Source of the DNA: Tridacna crocea
Taxonomy: Eukaryota > Mollusca > Bivalvia > Cardiida > Cardiidae
Direction: 5' to 3'
Length of the DNA stretch: 64,000 nucleotides
NCBI GenBank assembly: GCA_943736015.1
Contig: OX031063.1
Location: 20,815,501 to 20,879,500 of the forward strand
The position numbers and the translations under genes were made by a program. Of the stretch, positions 46,401 through 56,927 are shown piece after piece (within the stretch, counting starts at the first letter, position 1; the number at the start of each line of letters is the position of its first letter). The notes under the pieces were generated by a model. The model was not told the DNA's origin, searched no databases, and was given only the letters and a program-made list of their open reading frames with translations.

Positions 46401-48463
46401 TCTTTTTTCATGTTTCAATTCGGTCACAAATCACACTCTAATAGCAACTACAGTGTCACCACTTCAAAATGAACATTTCGATCCAGTAAAGGCAGAAGCA
46501 GGTAAGTGCATTCCTGTTTCTTGTTACTGTTGCATGTCCAATTTTCTTTCATGATCACTTTCCTTGAACACGTCAAATTTCTATAATCATAATGTAACTA
46601 TTTATTGATTTCTTTACATGTTTCAATTGCAGGCACAAATCACACTCTAAGAATAACTACATTGTCACCACTTCAAAATGAAGATTTCGATCCAGTAAAG
46701 GCAGAAGCAGGTATGTAGAGTTCGAAGTCTCGACTGACGTGCAAATCTGATTGAAAGAAACGTAATATGGCGGTTTCTATTTCTTGCATTGGAACTATTG
46801 CTTCACCTTTTTTTTTCGATGAAATAAATCAATCAAATGCTAAACTCTTTACCACACAATCACTACTTTTAACGACCCTGACAAAGAAGCCTTTTGAAAA
46901 CATTGTGAGAAAAGGAGCAAATGCTGGTAACCAGCATTTTCTCCTTTTCCCACAATGTTTTCTACCCTGCCAGAAACAAATTTCAATTTTTGAGTTAAAT
47001 TTATTTTGTCGTCTGTAAATGCTTTCAATATGGACCAGTCTAAAATGTTGTCGTGTGGTAAAGACTTAAAACAATTTGTACTCAAAACATTACTCTTACA
47101 GGGTAGTGATACATCTAACACAGAAATATTTTGTAAAGAATAAAATACGGTCTCGTTTTACTCATTTTTTTTTTCAGGCGCAATAGCCAGTGTTGTATTC
47201 GGTGTGTTGATCAGTGCAGTATTTGTAGCTATAGCCGGAGTCATGTATATCAGACGTAAGAGGTATAGGAGGGGCTCTTCCGTGGCTCAGCGACAAACTG
47301 CTTTCTTTATTTCTTCTATTTGGGATTCGTCTCCTTACTAAACGACACAATTCTAGCCTTGTCCAAATTGAAAGCTGTTCCAGACGACATATTAGATGAG
47401 GCTGGATTATAAGTGGAATTTGTCTCTGAAGGGACAGAAAACATTGTTGTTACCAGCATTGTCTTCTTTGTTTTCAAGTGGCTTCTCCCTAAGGGTGATT
47501 AAAACACAGGATAACAGAAAATAAACGCGTTGTGCAGTATTAACTCATTTTTTTATCGCAGAGACGAGTACACCGTTGCCTATATTTTCCAGGTGTGTGT
47601 GGTTTTATTTACCTAGAACCGTATTCACCAACCATTCTTGAGATTATTCTTAGTCTTATTTTCCAAGGTTTTCTAAATTTTGTAAGTAACACAACGTCTG
47701 ATTGGCTAAACCGAATAGTTTCGCCAATCAAAAGTTGTGTTACATACAAGTGTAGAAAATTCTGAAGAATAAGACAAAGAGCGTGCTTGAAAATGGTTTG
47801 TGAATACGTGCCTGTTCTTGCACGACATTCCATTCAAGCCACTTTTTGCTCCAAATGAAGATTCTCGATTAAGTCATCGATTTCTGGTTTTCACCAGTAC
47901 TAGGTTAGGGCTCTGAAAAGTCTTGTCCAAGGACACATCGCCATGAGCTAACTATGGAATGAAGCACTGTAATTAATTGCCATGCTGTGATTTATGGATC
48001 AAAGCACGGACAGTCTAGAGTGCCTTTAACAGTGCGACAAATTGTGTCCAACATCAATATATTTCGTGTATCTAAAGTTTGTTTTTGTATGATTGTTTGT
48101 ACCTGTTGTAATTCTTTATTGCAAATTTACAAATTTCAAACACAAACATTGAAGCTACTACATGATTTTCTGCGATGCTGTTGGCACATTGTAAATAGCA
48201 TCTACAGCTACCGACCAGAAAGATGCTTTATGAGATTATAATCATTTTAGACGAAAATTACTCTTTTTTTTTAAATCAGAGTACGTGACAGAGAATACAT
48301 GAGGCGGTCAAATATACATAGGATGTCAAAGCAAAGTGCTGGTGTTTACACAGACACTACTGTGGATACGAACTTTCGTCGGTCCGAAGCCAAAACCGAG
48401 GGATACCGAGCGCTGCAAAAAGATCCTAATATGTACGAAGATGATTCCGAGGATGAATTATGA
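43354..48463 (+). CDS. Small single-pass type I membrane protein, unrecognised (four exons, 143 aa)
   Basis: Exons 43354-43438, 46633-46710, 47178-47262 and 48280-48463 join in frame. The start MDFLLLSVVFGSSFGLTSG looks like a signal peptide. A short extracellular part of about 35 residues has two potential N-glycosylation sites (NST and NHT) and is Thr-rich. One transmembrane helix follows (GAIASVVFGVLISAVF then VAIAGVMY at about 55-78), with the stop-transfer sequence IRRKRVRDREYMRR, and a 60-residue cytoplasmic tail ending MYEDDSEDEL. Tyrosines in the tail (GVYTD, EGYRAL, MYED) could be phosphorylation or sorting sites. I do not recognise a family. Additional exons in the long first intron cannot be excluded. 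Confidence 0.78.
44029..44255. mobile_element. Family A TTAA MITE
   Basis: TTAAccctttcccaaac at left, tgggaaaggaTTAA at right; the loop sequence is gctcgttacgagc. Confidence 0.88.
44795..44858. repeat. Family D hairpin
   Basis: gatcaagatcagactgcact stem with mirror; moderately diverged. Confidence 0.75.
45285..45640. repeat. Family K dispersed repeat
   Basis: It starts gtcagcattatctcctgcta and ends in gcgtcatataagtcgaatct; it interrupts a family A copy at about 45262. Confidence 0.82.
45809..45944. mobile_element. Family N foldback, single copy in this window
   Basis: 36-bp nearly perfect terminal inverted repeats starting gtacggtcaagtggcagggg; a 60-bp unpaired centre. Confidence 0.92.
46036..46130. 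mobile_element. Family C element, near-consensus
   Basis: Perfect caggtcagcctgcgcag stem and mirror at 46077-46110. Confidence 0.9.
46424..46501 (+). pseudogene. Tandem duplicate of membrane-protein exon 2, acceptor lost
   Basis: This 78-bp segment matches 46633-46710 in length, frame and most bases, reading TNHTLIATTVSPLQNEHF then DPVKAEA, and keeps a good donor (GCAG|gtaagt). The acceptor position reads tcgg in place of gcag, so canonical splicing is lost. The intronic sequence before both copies is duplicated too (about 46310-46420 and 46522-46632), giving a repeat unit of about 209 bp. Confidence 0.75.
46633..46710 (+). CDS. Type I membrane protein exon 2: extracellular stalk
   Basis: The acceptor tttcaattgcag and donor GCAG|gtatgt bound 78 nt reading GTNHTLRITTLSPLQNEDF then DPVKAEA, phase 1 to phase 1. 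It is the intact member of a tandem exon duplication; the upstream copy at 46424-46501 has lost its acceptor. Confidence 0.78.
46840..47069. mobile_element. Family A MITE in membrane-protein intron 2
   Basis: Arms cactctttaccaca-like and ggtaaagacTTAA; the hairpin is nearly perfect. Confidence 0.88.
47178..47262 (+). CDS. Type I membrane protein exon 3: transmembrane helix
   Basis: The acceptor tttttttttcag and donor AAGAG|gtatag bound 85 nt encoding GAIASVVFGVLISAVF, VAIAGVMY and IRRK. This is a 20-24 residue hydrophobic helix with small residues, followed by the positive stop-transfer cluster. Phase 1 to phase 2 fits both neighbours. Confidence 0.8.
47617..47811. mobile_element. Family F foldback MITE in membrane-protein intron 3
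   Basis: accgtattcaccaaccattc at left and mirror at right; internal ctgattggctaaacc pairs with its mirror. Confidence 0.9.
48280..48463 (+). CDS. Type I membrane protein exon 4: cytoplasmic tail and stop
   Basis: The acceptor ttttaaatcag is followed by 184 nt reading VRDREYMRRSNIHRMSKQS, AGVYTDTTVDTNFRRSEAK, TEGYRALQKDPNMY, EDDSEDEL and TGA at 48461. The first codon is completed from exon 3. The basic juxtamembrane half and acidic C-terminus are typical of receptor-like tails. Confidence 0.82.
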
Positions 48464-48799
48464 TCTTCACAAGTACGTTAAACATGAAGCAAGGATTCTA
48501 GAATTCGCTTATTAAAATTCCCTTGGCTCAATGGACACGTTGCAAAATTTTAAGCAGGTGACAGCATTTAAAAAACACTTTTTCTAATTCCCTACAATAT
48601 TTCTCCTTATTGTTAAAAAAAAGAGAAGTCAAAATCCTCCATGGTGGGTTTATTAAACAATATGGCGAAGCCGCAGCTGTAGATTTTGATAAAATGGTAG
48701 TAGTCGCTGTTTTCTGCTCATCAAATTGATATTATATACTATGTATAAGTGCAGAGCTCAGGACAGAAAGAGTAATTTTTATTTAAAACTAGAAAATAT

Positions 48800-48925
48800 T
48801 ATTTCTTTTCCACTAAACCATATATTGTGGCTACTTAACAGAATCGTCTCATCGAGACAATTTCAAGGAGGGTTTCGAAGAAAAATAATAGATTTAGAAT
48901 ACCGTCACCCCTTTTATCTGGAACT
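48800..48925. repeat. Family L element, decayed
   Basis: cagaatcgtctcatcgagac core kept, right arm gaataccgtcacccctttta kept. Confidence 0.75.
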
Positions 48926-48928
48926 CTA

Positions 48929-48934
48929 AATAAA
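48929..48934 (+). terminator. Candidate poly(A) signal for the membrane protein gene
   Basis: AATAAA lies about 465 nt after the stop codon, inside a decayed family L repeat. It is a weak candidate because the hexamer is common in AT-rich DNA. Confidence 0.25.
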
Positions 48935-49347
48935 CCTATTTTTAAAATATTCATCTTTCATGCCAGTTAACAGATATCCAAAAAAATAATTTTGATAATC
49001 AGTTTGAAACAAGGTTTCCAACATGGGTAAAAAATGTTGCCAAGCATTGGCTATTGCAGATTCAAGACCAGTGTGCACGTTCTGACGGGTCATTGGTCTA
49101 TTTCTCGGGTCAGATCTTGTGTTATAAAGAGTCCCATGCCACATGTCTTTCTTGAAATGAGGAATTTTAATATTCCTTGGTTAAATCGATTGGTTGTATC
49201 TATAGATCTTCTTCAGTCGGTTCCCTGAGGCTTATATTACAGGATCTATGTATGTTTTAAATACTAGTAGCGTTATACAAATTGGGTGATCATTTCATCC
49301 AATCATATTCGTGTTGGTTCCCCAGAAGTTTTGCACATATATACAAC

Positions 49348-49589
49348 CGAAAAATGGCATTCGGATATTTGCGCAAAATGTCGTTGCGGATCAGCCTTCA
49401 CAGTCCGTGCAGGCTGATCTGATTCGAAACTTTGCTACTACATTCGATTTTTCCTACAGTAGATTTGAACGAAAGAGAAAATTGCATAAGAACGGAAAGT
49501 TTTGTCTCGGATTAGCCTGCGAGGACTGCGCAGGCTGATTCGAGATGACACTTTAAGCAAATGTCGAAATGATTCTTTTAGCGTGTTGG
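49348..49589. mobile_element. Family B MITE, diverged
   Basis: Both hairpins are recognisable with more substitutions than in other copies. Confidence 0.82.
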
Positions 49590-49600
49590 AGCCCAAATTA

Positions 49601-49711
49601 CTCTGTTAAATGTACGCAAATATTTGGCGTTTGTATACTCTGTTAAATGTACGCAAATATTTGGCGTTCGTATACTCTGTTAAATGTACTCAAATATTTG
49701 GTGTTTGTAAG
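49601..49711. repeat. 37-bp tandem repeat, three units
   Basis: Units start at 49601, 49638 and 49675 with ctctgttaaatgta and contain caaatatttgg; units 1 and 2 differ by one base near their end, unit 3 by a few. Confidence 0.95.
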
Positions 49712-50077
49712 ATTATTTCGCCTCCGTAAATTGGTGTGTTTTTTTTTGTAATATTTTTGGTTTTCTAGCATATTCATTATTTCTCTAGGTTCCAAAACAT
49801 AACATTTCAGACATGGGTTTACTGAGAACAGTGTCATTGATCAACATTGTATATCATAAACGAAGGAGCTTGTTACGTCCATGAATTTTAGCGAGTTTAA
49901 TAAATTTCATACAGTTTGCAATGTTTTTTGTTTGGTTGGATGGTTGTTTGTTTATTTATCAATATCATTTTCAAGGAAAATCTATGTACTTGATGCTTTA
50001 ATTGCAAATATAGAAATAATTTATATATAATAAGATACATCAAACGTCTCATTCCATTACATATGAGCCATGACCTA

Positions 50078-50166
50078 TGAAAATGAGGCTTAATGCATCT
50101 GCGAAAAGTATCGACCCAGGTCAGCCTGCGCAATCCGCGCAGGCTGACCTGGGTCAAAATTTTTCG
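50078..50166. mobile_element. Family C element, near-consensus
   Basis: Perfect stem acccaggtcagcctgcgc with mirror at 50115-50153. Confidence 0.9.
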
Positions 50167-50842
50167 CAATTTGTCAATTTTCTGTACCAGTCAAAGGACC
50201 AGTCTACCGCATGATTAAAATGTTCGCATGACATGGGCTGGTATCATGTACCAAGGAGATCCATTAACCCATTACAACACAATCCCTACTTTTGACGACT
50301 CGGAGAAAGAAGCCTATAGAAAACATTGTGGTAACCAGCATTTTCTCCTTTTCCTACAATGTTTTCTATCCTTCACAATAATAATTTCAAATTTTCAGTC
50401 ACTTTTATTTTGTCGTCTGCAAATGCTTTCAATTTTGACAAACCTAAAATTTTGTTGTTTGGTAATAAGTTACGCCCCCTTTTGCCAGAGCATGGCCCAT
50501 ATCTTTTGGTATATGGAACCAACGACTGTGCCAAAAATAATATTCCTCCCCAATTTATGATACATGTGTAGTCTACGTGTAAGAAAGGAGGCATCTATAA
50601 AAAATATCGACCCTTTACAGCCTCTGTATAGTCAGCGCAAGCTGACATCGGCCGAAACTTCTGTTATTTGTAGATTTTCTGCATGTCAAATGACAACTCT
50701 ACCTCATGAGTCAATTGGTTGTTATTATGTGAAGACTTGCTAGCTATAATTTATGATGAAGATGGCATTAAGCCCCATTTTCACAGAGCATGTCTCATGT
50801 CATATTTGACACAAAAAGAGTCATGGGTTGAAATTGCACACG

Positions 50843-51062
50843 TTAACCCTTTACCACACGATAAGATTTTAGACCTGTTGCAATTCATCATGGAAAGCAT
50901 TTGCTGATTACAGTTTCAACATGGCTCATATGTCTGGGTAGAAAACATTGTGGGAAAAGGAGAAAATGCTGGTTACCAGCATTTTCTCCTTTTCCCACAA
51001 TGTTTTCAAAAGCCTTATCTTTCAATGGTGTTAAAAAATCTCATTTTGTGGTGAAGGGTTAA
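50843..51062. mobile_element. Family A TTAA MITE
   Basis: TTAAccctttaccaca at left, gtgaagggTTAA at right, perfect central palindrome at 50945-51007. Confidence 0.92.
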
Positions 51063-51901
51063 CAGATTTAAATGTCCTATGTATTTAGCAATGTAATCTA
51101 TAAGAAATATTTGAGGTGTGTGACGCAGTTGATGAATGTGTGAAGGAAAGTTTTTTCTTAAAAAATATTATCGAAGACTGTTTTTCATTTCGTCATTAAG
51201 CAGAAGCCTGTTCAAAACCTTGTTTCAAAAGCATGAATTGCTCGTAAAAAGCAATGTCTCCAATTTACGCTCTGGTTTCACTAATATGAATGTATAAAAT
51301 CGTAAACTCGTATTAATGTCAATAGGAATCGACGTTACGAGGATCTTTTCAAAATCGTCTCCTGCAAACTTATTCAAAATTGTCTCGCACACCATATTTA
51401 TTCATTTGACATAAACGCATGGTGCTGGTTATAAATGTTCTGACTTGTACGAATTCATTTAGAAAAAGAATACATGTAATACATTTGGAAAATTATTGCA
51501 GTTATACTTTTTTTTTTTTTCAAAGTGTATTAGAAGACGAACTTTCAGGCTTGACTAAACTGAAAGCATTTGCAGACAACAGGTTGAATGTACAGTATAT
51601 GGCTAAAAAACAACTTTAGAAAAATGTCTTTAAAGGATAAGGAAGCATCGCGAAAAAGAAACGGTTTTCAATTTTTTTTCTTGCCGTGGATCATAAAAAT
51701 ACGAGACTGTTAGCTAATAGGGGGTTGAATTTGATGTTTAGAAGGATGCCTGTAGTAGGTACGAGGCGAATAGGAACCTGAACTTCGTGTTTGACGTATT
51801 TCTGAAGATAATTCTTCATTCAGGAAAAATATTTTGATATAATCAATTCTAAATTTGAATCGCCTTAATTTATTGTAGAGAGAGAAAGTTACATGTATGT
51901 G

Positions 51902-51926
51902 TGAGAGAGAGAGAGAGAGAGAGAGG
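51902..51926. repeat. (GA)n microsatellite
   Basis: About 12 GA units followed by an imperfect purine-rich continuation to about 51972. Confidence 0.9.
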
Positions 51927-51986
51927 TGGACGGAGAAAAGGAGAGAGACAGTGAGAGATAGACAGAGAGACAATTTTTTATTATAT

Positions 51987-52216
51987 TTAACTCTTTACCA
52001 AACGACAAAATCTTAGACTTGTCCAAAAGCAAAGCATTTGCAGACGACAATATGAACGACACTCAGAAATTGAAACTTGACTTTGGGAGAGTAGATAACG
52101 TTGTGGAAAAAGGAGAAAATGCTGGTTACCAGCATTTTCTCCTTTTCCCACAGTGTTTTCAGAAGGCTTCTTCCTTGGGGGTCTTTAAAAACCAGGGAGT
52201 GTTTCATAAAGGTTAA
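51987..52216. mobile_element. Family A TTAA MITE
   Basis: TTAActctttaccaaac at left, cataaaggTTAA at right, intact hairpin. Confidence 0.9.
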
Positions 52217-52760
52217 ATGATAGTTGATTCAAACCAGTTTAAAAAATTATGGTGTCCAAGTCATCTGAAAAAAAAAAAAGAAATGCCGAAGGAGTTTGTT
52301 GATTTAAAACATACGTTTTCTGTCTTTATTGTCGCAGTGTTTATTCTTTAATTCTTTCTCAATATTTAAGGAATGTGCAATATCTTTTTCTAATAAAAAT
52401 CGAAAAGTTTTTATTGTTGTTGTTGTATCGTTGATGCTATTGTTTCAATCGTATAATCATTACTATGGTAACTGTTACTTACAATAAATAGGAATAAAAT
52501 TTGATGCGTTCTTCATAGCCTTTTGAGAACATTGTGGGAAAAGGAGAAAATGCTGGTAACCACACTTAAAGCCACACTTAAATTTGTCATCTGCAAATGC
52601 CTTCAATTCGGACAAATTTACCCACAATATTTTCTACCCTACCATAGATAGAAATCATCTTTTTAGCAAGAGTTGAATTGTCGTCTGCAAATGCTTTTAA
52701 TTTGGCCATGTCCAAAAGTTTGTCGTTTGGGAAAGGGTTAAAGGATAACTCTAATTGATA

Positions 52761-52989
52761 TTAACTCATTACCAGACGACAATATTTTAGGCTTGTCCAA
52801 ATCGAAAGCATTTGCAGACGACAAAATAAAAGTGACTGGAAATTTTAAATTTGTTTTGTGAAGGGTAGAAAACATTGTGGGAAAAGGAGAAAATGCTGGT
52901 TTCCAGCATTTTCTCCTTTTCCCACAATGTTCTCTAAAGGCTTCTTTCTCATGGGCGTCAAAAGTAGGGATTGTGTGGTAATAGGTTAA
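52761..52989. mobile_element. Family A TTAA MITE
   Basis: TTAActcattaccaga at left, ggtaataggTTAA at right, intact hairpin; a damaged relative occupies 52515-52740. Confidence 0.92.
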
Positions 52990-53026
52990 CTCTTGGTCTG
53001 GTAAGCGCGACTCGATTACCTTTTGC

Positions 53027-53092
53027 GGACTGTATAGATCAAGACCAGACTGAACAGTAGGCCTACGTCCAGTCTGGTCAACGGTCTACGCT
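53027..53092. repeat. Family D hairpin next to a family A element
   Basis: It begins just after the TTAA of the A copy ending at 52989 (gttaactcttggtctgg), repeating the A-then-D order seen at 42828. Confidence 0.78.
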
Positions 53093-53128
53093 TTTTGATG
53101 AGTAGATATCAATTCCCCAAAAGTGCCA

Positions 53129-53357
53129 TTAACCCTTTACTCCATAGATACTCATTTCTACACATTGATTGTAGGAGCCTTTAGAAAACATTTTGCCAAA
53201 AGGTGAAATTGCTCGTGACAAGCAATTTCACCTTTTGTCACAATGTTTTCTATGCTATCAGAAGGAGTCATATACATATAAGAAGCTACTTCATCCTGGC
53301 TGTTATTTAGGGTCAATTAGAGATACCATAGAAATACTTTATGGGGTAAAGGGTTAA
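53129..53357. mobile_element. Family G TTAA foldback MITE
   Basis: Left TTAAccctttactccata, right tatggggtaaagggTTAA, hairpin at 53200-53235. Confidence 0.93.
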
Positions 53358-53939
53358 CATAGCAAAATATGGGGTTATACTATCATTTTAAAAGCTTTAT
53401 TTCATTTATTTAGCAGGATAAGGTTTTTTCTGCCTTCTATCCTTTTGAAGCAATGTCCTGACAAGTCACTTGAAGTCAGTTGAAAAATTATGCACTGTGC
53501 TTGCAGGTGGGACGGGTTTATCATATTGCGAAACCTATTACCTTTCTACCTTTTTTATTTTCAAAGTATCGACTGCAGGGGCATAAACGGCTAAACTTTA
53601 CCACACAAAGAAATTCTAGACCAGTCAAAATGGACAGCATTGCATAAAAGAACATCATAATGGCTTAATACCAAACGACAAAATTTTAGACTAGTCCAAA
53701 GCATTTGCAGACGACAAAATTAATGCGACTCAAAAAATGAAATTTGTTCTGGGAGGGTAGAAAAAATGGTGGGGAAAAGGAAAAAATGCTGGTAACCAGC
53801 ATTTTCTCCTTTTCTCACCATGCTTTCAAAAGGCTTTTCCCTCAGGGTAGTTAAAAGTACGGACCGAGTGATAAATGGTAAAAGGATAGAAAACATCGAA
53901 ATAAAGAGAGAAATCGTTGCTTATCGAGAAGAACAGAAT

Positions 53940-54270
53940 ACTGATTGATTGATTGATTGAATTTGCGTTTATTCATCGTCACCGCCGGTTGCCCATATGG
54001 GCGACGCCCCTGAAGGCAATTAGTATTGTTACGGGGGATAGTGCAGAAACAGGACGAAACCTATCTCCAATTCCGCCTGGTTCTTTTACGTGCTCGGTGT
54101 ATAACACCGTCACACATGACCTGGGTTTAACGTCTCATCCGAAAGACTATTAATAACTTTACATGGCCAGCCATGGGGATCGAACCCAGTCCCACACTCT
54201 CAAGTGACTCGAAACATCACGTTCACGAGTCCTACGCTCTACCTACTGAGCTATGCGTGCTGGTCAGAAT
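53940..54270 (-). repeat. tRNA-derived SINE with conserved-core-like body
   Basis: On the - strand: tRNA-like head (gcatagctcagtaggtagag, then gggttcgatcccc), a central body (taaacccaggtcatgtg, ggttcctgtt-type), and a tail of (TCAA)n, seen on + as gattgattgattga. Body arrangement resembles the ancient metazoan core SINE group; the subgroup is not assigned. Confidence 0.85.
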
Positions 54271-54756
54271 ACTGATTATCCATTTTGTCACCTTTTTACC
54301 TCAAATGTTTAAAAACATTCCAACAGCCAGGATAGTTAAAAACACAGGGTTCTTTAGTACAGGGTTGCAAGGAAGGTAGGTTTGAGCAAAAGACAAACAG
54401 AAACTACACTCATGACGATCACATCTCACCATTCGTCAGAAAGATGTAGTAGTGTAATTATCATCAGTCATTGGGCTAATCGATGACACATTGTGATTGA
54501 TAACAGATTGATTTCATTACGAGAGCTGGCGAGTTAAACATTAAGTCACGACTTTTTAACACCCTGAGAAAGGAAGTTTTTGAGAACACTGTGGGCAAAA
54601 AAAGGGAAGAAGCTGCTAACCAGCTTTAAGTAAGTTTGGGAGTGGGGAAAAACCGTCCAAAAACTTTCTTCCTGTACTAAATGATCGGTTCGTCTACACT
54701 TCATTCTTCTTTCACAATTTGTATCTATGAGCGTTTGCTATGGCACATGGAAAGTC

Positions 54757-55036
54757 TTAACCCTTACTAAACAATACCTGGTGTTTACGACCCTAAGAAA
54801 GAAGTCTTCTGAAAACACTAAGGAAAAAAAGGAGAAAATGCTGGTAACCAAACAATGCCTGGTGTTTACGACCCTAAGAAAGAAGTCTTCTGAAAACACT
54901 AAGGAAAAAAAAGGAGAAAATGCTGGTAACCAGCATTTTTCCCGGAATGTTCTTCGATAGTCAAGTTTACATTTTTGAGTCACATTTATTTTGTCGCCTT
55001 AAAATGCTTTCATTTGGTAGCTTGGTAATGGGTTAA
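54757..55036. mobile_element. Family A MITE with an internal 81-bp arm duplication
   Basis: The left arm plus half-hairpin (about 54771-54851) is repeated directly at 54852-54933 with two small changes before the right arm continues. Confidence 0.88.
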
Positions 55037-56484
55037 GCAAAACGTTAATCTGAGACGAGTTGTATGTAAAGAGCAAATGAGGGTCACAAGATATTGAGCA
55101 GAAAGGCAAGTTTACAGATACCGGGGTTTTTTTTTCGCTACAGGGAAAGCAACTACAATGTATGATAACAGCCATATTGGAACGTTTATCTCCCTTACAC
55201 TGGTACATGTGGTTTGGCGCTAGGATTTTCAGTAGCCATCGGGCAAAGACGTTAAAGAGTCAATTTTGAATCTGATCTTTAAGTCTACAGATCCGTTTCT
55301 GCTTCTACTACAATGTGACCTCAGGTTTAGTGCTAGTGTGATCAAGGTCAGACTGCATAATTTATGGAGACTAATCCTTTGCTTAGACATTTTGGACGAA
55401 AACAGTATTCAAAGCGTACTTACAGGACTGGTACTTAGGTTTCAAGTTTAGTGACTTTTGTCTACATTATTTGCAGGAGGGTTTTATCAACACTTCAAAG
55501 ATACCTTCACAAACAAACAATGTACATGTATGAAATGGACCTAAATATCAACGGCTGAAAATCTGCATTGACACAGACAGATTTTGTCCTTAGGACATTT
55601 CAAAACAGGCGGATAGTATAGATCTAAGATCAGACTGCACATCGTTTACAGGTTGGTCTTAATTTCACCCGTTTCCAAACGTCTACTGTCTTCGTCTATA
55701 GCGTTGAAAGGGTTAAAATACATAAAGAAAAAAACAGAGTGGTAGTCATGTACACATAGTTTTCTTCTATATCCATTTACAACTTGAAATAAATACAGTA
55801 AACAAATAGTTCTGTACAATTATTTACATTTTCTCTCACTGTTACTTTACAATCTTTCTCAACGTATTGCCTCAAAAAATGCGATCAATGACATGGAAAA
55901 CATCTAGGTGTATTTCCATTATTTACATGATAATTGTTAAAGTTTATTTCATGAAAACTGAAAACTGAAAAATGTGAAATACATCTAGTTTATCACAAGC
56001 AATTTCTCCTTCTGCCACAATGTACAGACGCACCACGGACACCGGGCCATGACATAAGCCTGCTAGTCTTTGGCCAGTGGAGCTTAAATTGAAGGTACAA
56101 CAAATGGGGTAATCTATGTGTTCAGCTGGCATCCTACAGCCTTTCACAATGAACTTTCACGCAGACAGTAATTTAATTTAAAAAAACACCAAGTTTTTTC
56201 TTAATGAACTTCCTAAAATTACGTTAATTTTTATTACTATTTTTGCAACCATTATGTAACTGTGTTTTTGCATAGAGGTAACTATGCCCCTGGCTCTATT
56301 ATCCAATTCTGGGTCATTCCTACAAGCAGAATGTTACTAAACACTTGCAGTGCTAAATGAATGAAAAGTATATTCCAAAACATTATGACACATGCAGACT
56401 TTGTAATTTCAAGGCTTTTTTTGTTGGAAAATCCAACAAAAAGGCACACTCTGTACAGTTGGGTCTTGGTAAACACCAACTGCA

Positions 56485-56664
56485 TTAACCCTTTACCAAA
56501 TGACCAAATTTAAGACTGGTCCAAATTTAAAGCACTTGCAGATGACAAAATCACCTAAAATTTGAAAATTGGAATTTGTTTCAAACAGGGTAGAAAGCAT
56601 TGTGGGAAAAGGAGAAAATGCTGGTAAGGTCGTAAAAACCAGGGATTGTTTGGTAAAGATTTAA
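56485..56664. mobile_element. Family A TTAA MITE with hairpin deletion
   Basis: TTAA at both ends; the 3' half of the hairpin is missing (gctggtaaggtcg). It lies downstream of the RS-protein gene. Confidence 0.85.
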
Positions 56665-56715
56665 GGGCTAAATATAGCATTAGAAGTTCTAACCTTCAAG
56701 GACCCCATCCCGAAT

Positions 56716-56721
56716 TTTATT
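56716..56721 (-). terminator. Candidate poly(A) signal for the RS-rich protein gene
   Basis: AATAAA on the - strand about 207 nt after the stop codon, just before a family A repeat. The position is reasonable for a 3' UTR. Confidence 0.35.
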
Positions 56722-56927
56722 TACCCTCAGAGCAGGCTTTTGAAAACATTGTTGGAAAAAAGGAAAACATGCTGGCAACCAGGACAAGATAATATCTTTT
56801 GAAAAACATTTCAATTGTTGTTTGTAACTTCCTTTGATAAGGACAAGTCCATAATTTTTCTATGTTGTTAACAGTTGACAGATTTGGCTCTCATCAGAGT
56901 TACAGAATCACATTTCTACATCTTGTA

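Larger units (their letters stand above)
43439..46632 (+). other. Membrane protein intron 1
   Basis: It contains a decayed A (about 43495-43720), A (44029-44255), D (44795-44858), A truncated by K (45086-45262), K (45285-45640), foldback N (45809-45944), C (46036-46130), a half A (46167-46262) and the duplicated exon unit (46310-46510). Confidence 0.6.
48464..56927. other. Intergenic region between two converging genes, repeat-filled
   Basis: It contains decayed L (48800-48925), B (49348-49589), a 37-bp tandem repeat (49601-49711), C (50078-50166), A-type elements at 50265-50471, 50843-51062, 51987-52216, 52515-52740 and 52761-52989, a GA run (51902-51926), D (53027-53092), G (53129-53357), A-type near 53660-53880, a SINE (53940-54270), the duplicated A arm (54757-55036), D remnant (55610-55670) and A (56485-56664). 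I see no coding gene. Confidence 0.6.
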
